From the NCBI GenBank assembly GCA_026261815.1, contig JAMPIT010000230.1, positions 35,734,501-35,798,500 of the forward strand: a stretch of 64,000 nt of DNA, read 5' to 3'. This stretch comes from Monarcha castaneiventris obscurior (taxonomy: Eukaryota > Chordata > Aves > Passeriformes > Monarchidae). Below the pieces are notes generated by a model. The model ran no database searches. It saw only the letters and a program-made list of their open reading frames with translations, and had not been told where the DNA came from. The translations under genes were made by a program, and so were the position numbers. This document shows, in pieces, positions 60,281-64,000 of this stretch. How positions within the stretch are numbered: the stretch's first letter is position 1; each line of letters opens with the position of its first letter.

Positions 60281-63200
60281 TATATGTATTTATATACGTA
60301 CGCACTACAGAGGAAAAAGCAATTGTACCCGTTTTGGGTTTGTTTGGAGCATTCTCTGAGTTGTTTCTTTATTAAGCAGTGCCTCAAAAGGTGGTAGGAG
60401 TAAGGGCCATGCACTTTGACTCTTAAAGACTACAAACCTTCAACTCCATACACAGGTATTCCTAAAATACCCAGTGAGGAATGAGCCACAGAGCACAAAG
60501 CAGAGTGGGAGGGTGCTATTTAGGAGGAAGTTGTCAAGATATTTGCTGCTGTCATATCGATGAGGCTTCTTGGGCAGGTTGCATTAGGATAGCATGATAG
60601 GAAATGAAAACTCTCTTACTTGATGCTTGGGGAACTAGAGGTGAGATCCCTAAGAATCTCCCCAGAGGAAAGCAAATGGCTGCTGCCAGGAAGCAGGGGT
60701 TGCACCTAGTTCTCAAACTGCATAGCAGGTTTGTAAGGCACTGTTGAGGTCATGGGCATTATTAGGAGGTGGTGGAGAGCTGTGTGCTTTTGATTCCCCT
60801 TATCAAAAAGGATTTGGGGTTATTGTAGAAGTTCTGACAGCTCAGCCATGTTTGCTGCCTTATTGTGCCTACTGCAAAAGGTCAGTCCACCCTGGCTCAG
60901 GGAAAGGCTTTGTAGCCAGAGTCCTCCTGACAATAAACTGTAAATGTTTTGTCTGTCAGAAGGTGATGATTGCTTGGTATTGCACACTTTTCCTGTGCTA
61001 CTGGAAGTCTTTTTTTTTTATTTTATAGATGCCTCTGACTCCAGATTTTATCAACCTGGCAGCAATTATAAGCAAGACCCCATGGGCTTGGGACTTTCTC
61101 TGTATGTCTTCAGAGAAATGTTAAAATGTGTTGGGTCTTCAGAGAAATGTTAAAATGTGTTGGGTTTTTTCACTGAAGAATCACAGCTTATTATTCTGAG
61201 CTCATGATAAAAAATTGGCATGGATTTAAAACTGAAATCTGCCTCTACCATTAAAAGTGAAGGGTGTTCCCCCAGGTGTGATCCCAGGGGATGGACACCC
61301 ATCTCTGCAGTGCTGCTGCAGGCAGCTCTCTAGCAGAAAGGTGCACACATTCCCTGCCAGAGAGAAGCCTGGGGCACCAGAGAGGGGACCCCCACACTTC
61401 TTCCTGGCCAACTTCTTCACTGATTATTCCTTGGCAGCAATAGCGAGGGGGAAATCTTAGATTTCCACAGCCTTAGACTATTTATATATCCAAGACTGAA
61501 GGCTGTAAATACGGGGTCTGTTAGTTGAACTAGTGCTGGAGCTTTGTTATGACATTGTCATCAGCATATCCAGTAGCTCTAGCAGCTAATAAAAGGATAT
61601 TTGCACTGTGGGGGAGTGAGAATATCCAACTGTTCATATCCTGGAGCCTGTGTAGAACACTCATACCAAACACTTTAAAAGGTGTTCTCCAAGGGGCTCA
61701 AGGAGAGAGTGGGAAGTGTGCAGAGTTGCCAGCTGAGGTGGTGATGTCATGGAACCAGAGTACCATAATTGTGCAACAAGCTTGAAGTACTCCCACCAAA
61801 TCCATTGCTAGGCAAAATCCTGCCAGTGTTACGTGCTTTGCTAGCACCAAAGCACCAAATGCATGAAATCCTTGATACTCTGAAGAGGTGAACAGGCTCA
61901 GGTGTGGATATGAGTTGTGGGGGAGAGCTGAAGAGCAATTTGTGTTCACACTCATTGCCCTAATCAGTGACCTAGGAGAGGAGATGGGGATTGCTGCTCC
62001 TTTCTTCTTAGCTGCAACTCTATGAGTCCATGTTCATTGCCACACAGTGCTGGGCTATCAAGAGAAGGATACCCTGTCCTCACTCCCACCTATTCCTTAA
62101 ATTTGTAGGAGGCATGGGTCTAACTCTTCTCTGAGTTTAAAGGAGATGAGCCCAAGTCCCTGTGTTTCTCAAATCATTGTCTTAGGCGGAAGGCTGTCAT
62201 GTTAAAGGCTGAAGGAGAGTTTCTATGTCCTTCAGGTGTTGGCCTGGGACTATGAAACTCAAACAAGCAGAAGTGAACCTTCCTTCAGCTGACCTCCAAT
62301 ACTAAAGTTTGGGGTTGAAAAAGGATTTTGGAGCCCACTTTTTTTCATATTTTCTGTGAGATCATTCTGGCAGCTCCATAGTATACAGGCAGGGGGCCTG
62401 GATGTCTTGAGGGGTGTTTTAAATCACATTTTAGACATATGGCCTCATGTTACACCTACATGAGCTATTGCTGGAAGGGATGATCCAGCCCTTCCTGTGC
62501 CTGAGCCCCAGATTCCAGCTCATCACTTTTTGCCTCAAACCTCACTCCTATACAACCATAGGCACACTTGCTAATCTGATGTCAAGAGGTTTCTGGGGCA
62601 TGTCTGGAGCAATTTTCTGAGAAATGAACCTGGGAAAACTTGAAATGGAGCAGCACTGGTTGCCAGATCACAAAATCCAAGTAATGTGGTGAGGACACCT
62701 CCCTGCAGGCAGCCAGTGTTAGAGAGGAACTCAGGACTGATTCTTCTGGCAGCATCCTACCATGGTGCTGGATGAGGAGGGCAGCAAATGCCAGCCCCAG
62801 CAGTGCCCTTTACTCACTAGTTTCAGGCAGTTCCAGAGATGGATCGTGAAGCACGTAACTGTAAGCACAGTCTGATCATAGCCATGCAGTTTCTGACCCC
62901 ATAAAGTGCAAATTATCCTATGCGGGATGGAAAGTGCCTCCAATTCCTCCTGCAGGGAGTATTTTCAAGATCTGGCCCTGATATACTGGAGGATTTTTTG
63001 CTGCCTCTGAAGGGCATGATTTCAATGAACTGGATGTTGGTGAGTGTATTTAAGTATTTCTAACAATTCCTTCCCTGTGCTTGTGAAGAATGATTGTTCT
63101 TCTCCATCTGCTTAAATTCCATTTTTCTTTCCATCTGTTTCTCTTTCTAGTTTAGACAAAATGACACCATTTTTTTTTGCTTAACACTTTTCTCAAAAGG

Positions 63201-64000
63201 TAGAAAATAAAATGCTCCAGTCCTTCATAAATGATTTTTGTCTGCCCTCCGTCCCCCAGCCCATTCAGTTTTGAGAGGAATGGCATATGTTGTCAGATAC
63301 GCAGCAAAAGGAGAAGTACATAACCCAGAACCTAATAAAACAACAAATCTAGTGTGCCCTCCTGGTCTGCAATCCTTCAACAGGCTCCCTTCATTAAACA
63401 TAAAGCCATGTGTTTCTTAAAACAGATCACATCCCTGGTGCCACAGTGTGGTATGAGTTGCTCTCACTGTATTTCATGAGGATTTTCTAATTTATAGCAG
63501 CACAGTACTTATTCCTATAATGTTTTTTTTTAAAGTATCCCCCCCCACAAAAAAAGGGCAATACTGATATCTGTGAAAGCTGTAAACTATTTAAAATTGA
63601 TTGAAGTAGCAGTACTTGCAACTAACCTTGACAGCTCAGCTTTATTCCTGGCTGTGTCTGCAGCAGTCCAGCTATGTTGTACTTCTTCAGGCATTGTGGC
63701 TGGCCAGATGAAAATCCCAGTTAAGTCCAGTGGCTCTGTTGGTGTTGTTCTGGATTTACACTGGGCTACCCATGAGCAGAATTTAGCTGTGGGCTTCCAT
63801 GTGCTCCTGCTGCCTGGACTGCGTTTCCATGGCACAAGCAGTGATGGAGCACCCAGGAGGACTGACAAGTCACAGAGATCTTCCATTTGTATTCTGCCAG
63901 CTTGCCCCAGCTCCTCTGTTTCTATTTCACTGTTGTTTCAAAGCAAAGGCTAAGGAGGTTACGTCCATATGCCTTTAGCTGGTGCCCAGGCTTTGGGTAA
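60281..64000. other. Non-coding sequence to window end; no gene seen
   Basis: Unique sequence with one short tandem duplication at 61.1 kb and small homopolymer runs near 63.53-63.56 kb. The open frames at 63573-63953 (+) and 63587-63886 (-) overlap on opposite strands and show no domain, so at most one could be real and probably neither is. Confidence 0.65.
61106..61163. repeat. Perfect tandem duplication, 29 bp x 2
   Basis: The unit GTCTTCAGAGAAATGTTAAA... of 29 bp is present twice without a mismatch (61106-61134 and 61135-61163). It may be a very recent duplication or an assembly artefact. Confidence 0.95.

Noticed and set aside
63573..63953. 126-residue open frame (+) and overlapping 99-residue frame (-)
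   Set aside because: Mutually overlapping, no domain or signal, no splice or promoter context; consistent with chance in GC-richer sequence.

Overview
The window looks like bird nuclear DNA. It holds no bacterial-style operons, and coding sequence is confined to three short exons separated by introns of 13.8 and 22.3 kb. Three 3'-truncated CR1 retroposons carry the typical avian CR1 tail (..CCTTCCAACC..ATTCTATG-like), and there is one solitary retroviral LTR of avian type. The rest is AT-rich, CpG-poor non-coding sequence. A bird is an inference from the CR1 and LTR content; crocodilians and turtles also carry CR1.

The only protein-coding gene I can support is the 3' part of UBE2E2, on the + strand, encoding a class III ubiquitin-conjugating enzyme (E2). 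Exons at 8360-8492, 22261-22408 and 44752-44849 join in frame and give residues 77-201, plus the last base of codon 76 (numbering of the 201-residue human protein). This covers nearly the whole catalytic UBC domain with active-site Cys139. The 5' exons, encoding the N-terminal extension, lie upstream of the window. The stop codon is at 44847-44849. A U-rich 3' UTR of about 680 nt follows, ending near 45530 after a canonical AATAAA at 45504.

Layout: 1-8359 is the 3' part of an intron; 8493-22260 is an intron with a CR1 piece at 15.4 kb; 22409-44751 is an intron with a large GATG/AAAG microsatellite at 24.3-24.6 kb, a TAATTA palindrome at 35.08 kb, an isolated CpG cluster at 37.8 kb and a CTCF-like palindrome at 41.2 kb. 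From 45.5 to 64 kb I see no gene. That flank holds a diverged ~180-bp direct repeat pair at 46.5 and 46.8 kb, a precisely delimited 441-bp solo LTR at 52761-53201 with a 4-bp target duplication, a G-quadruplex motif at 56.8 kb, two same-orientation CR1 tails at 59.1 and 60.1 kb, and several short tandem duplications.

I found no convincing new gene system. The points most worth a second look are regulatory: the CpG cluster, the CTCF-like palindrome, the homeodomain-type palindrome and the unexplained repeat pair. Conservation claims would need genome alignments that I could not run.
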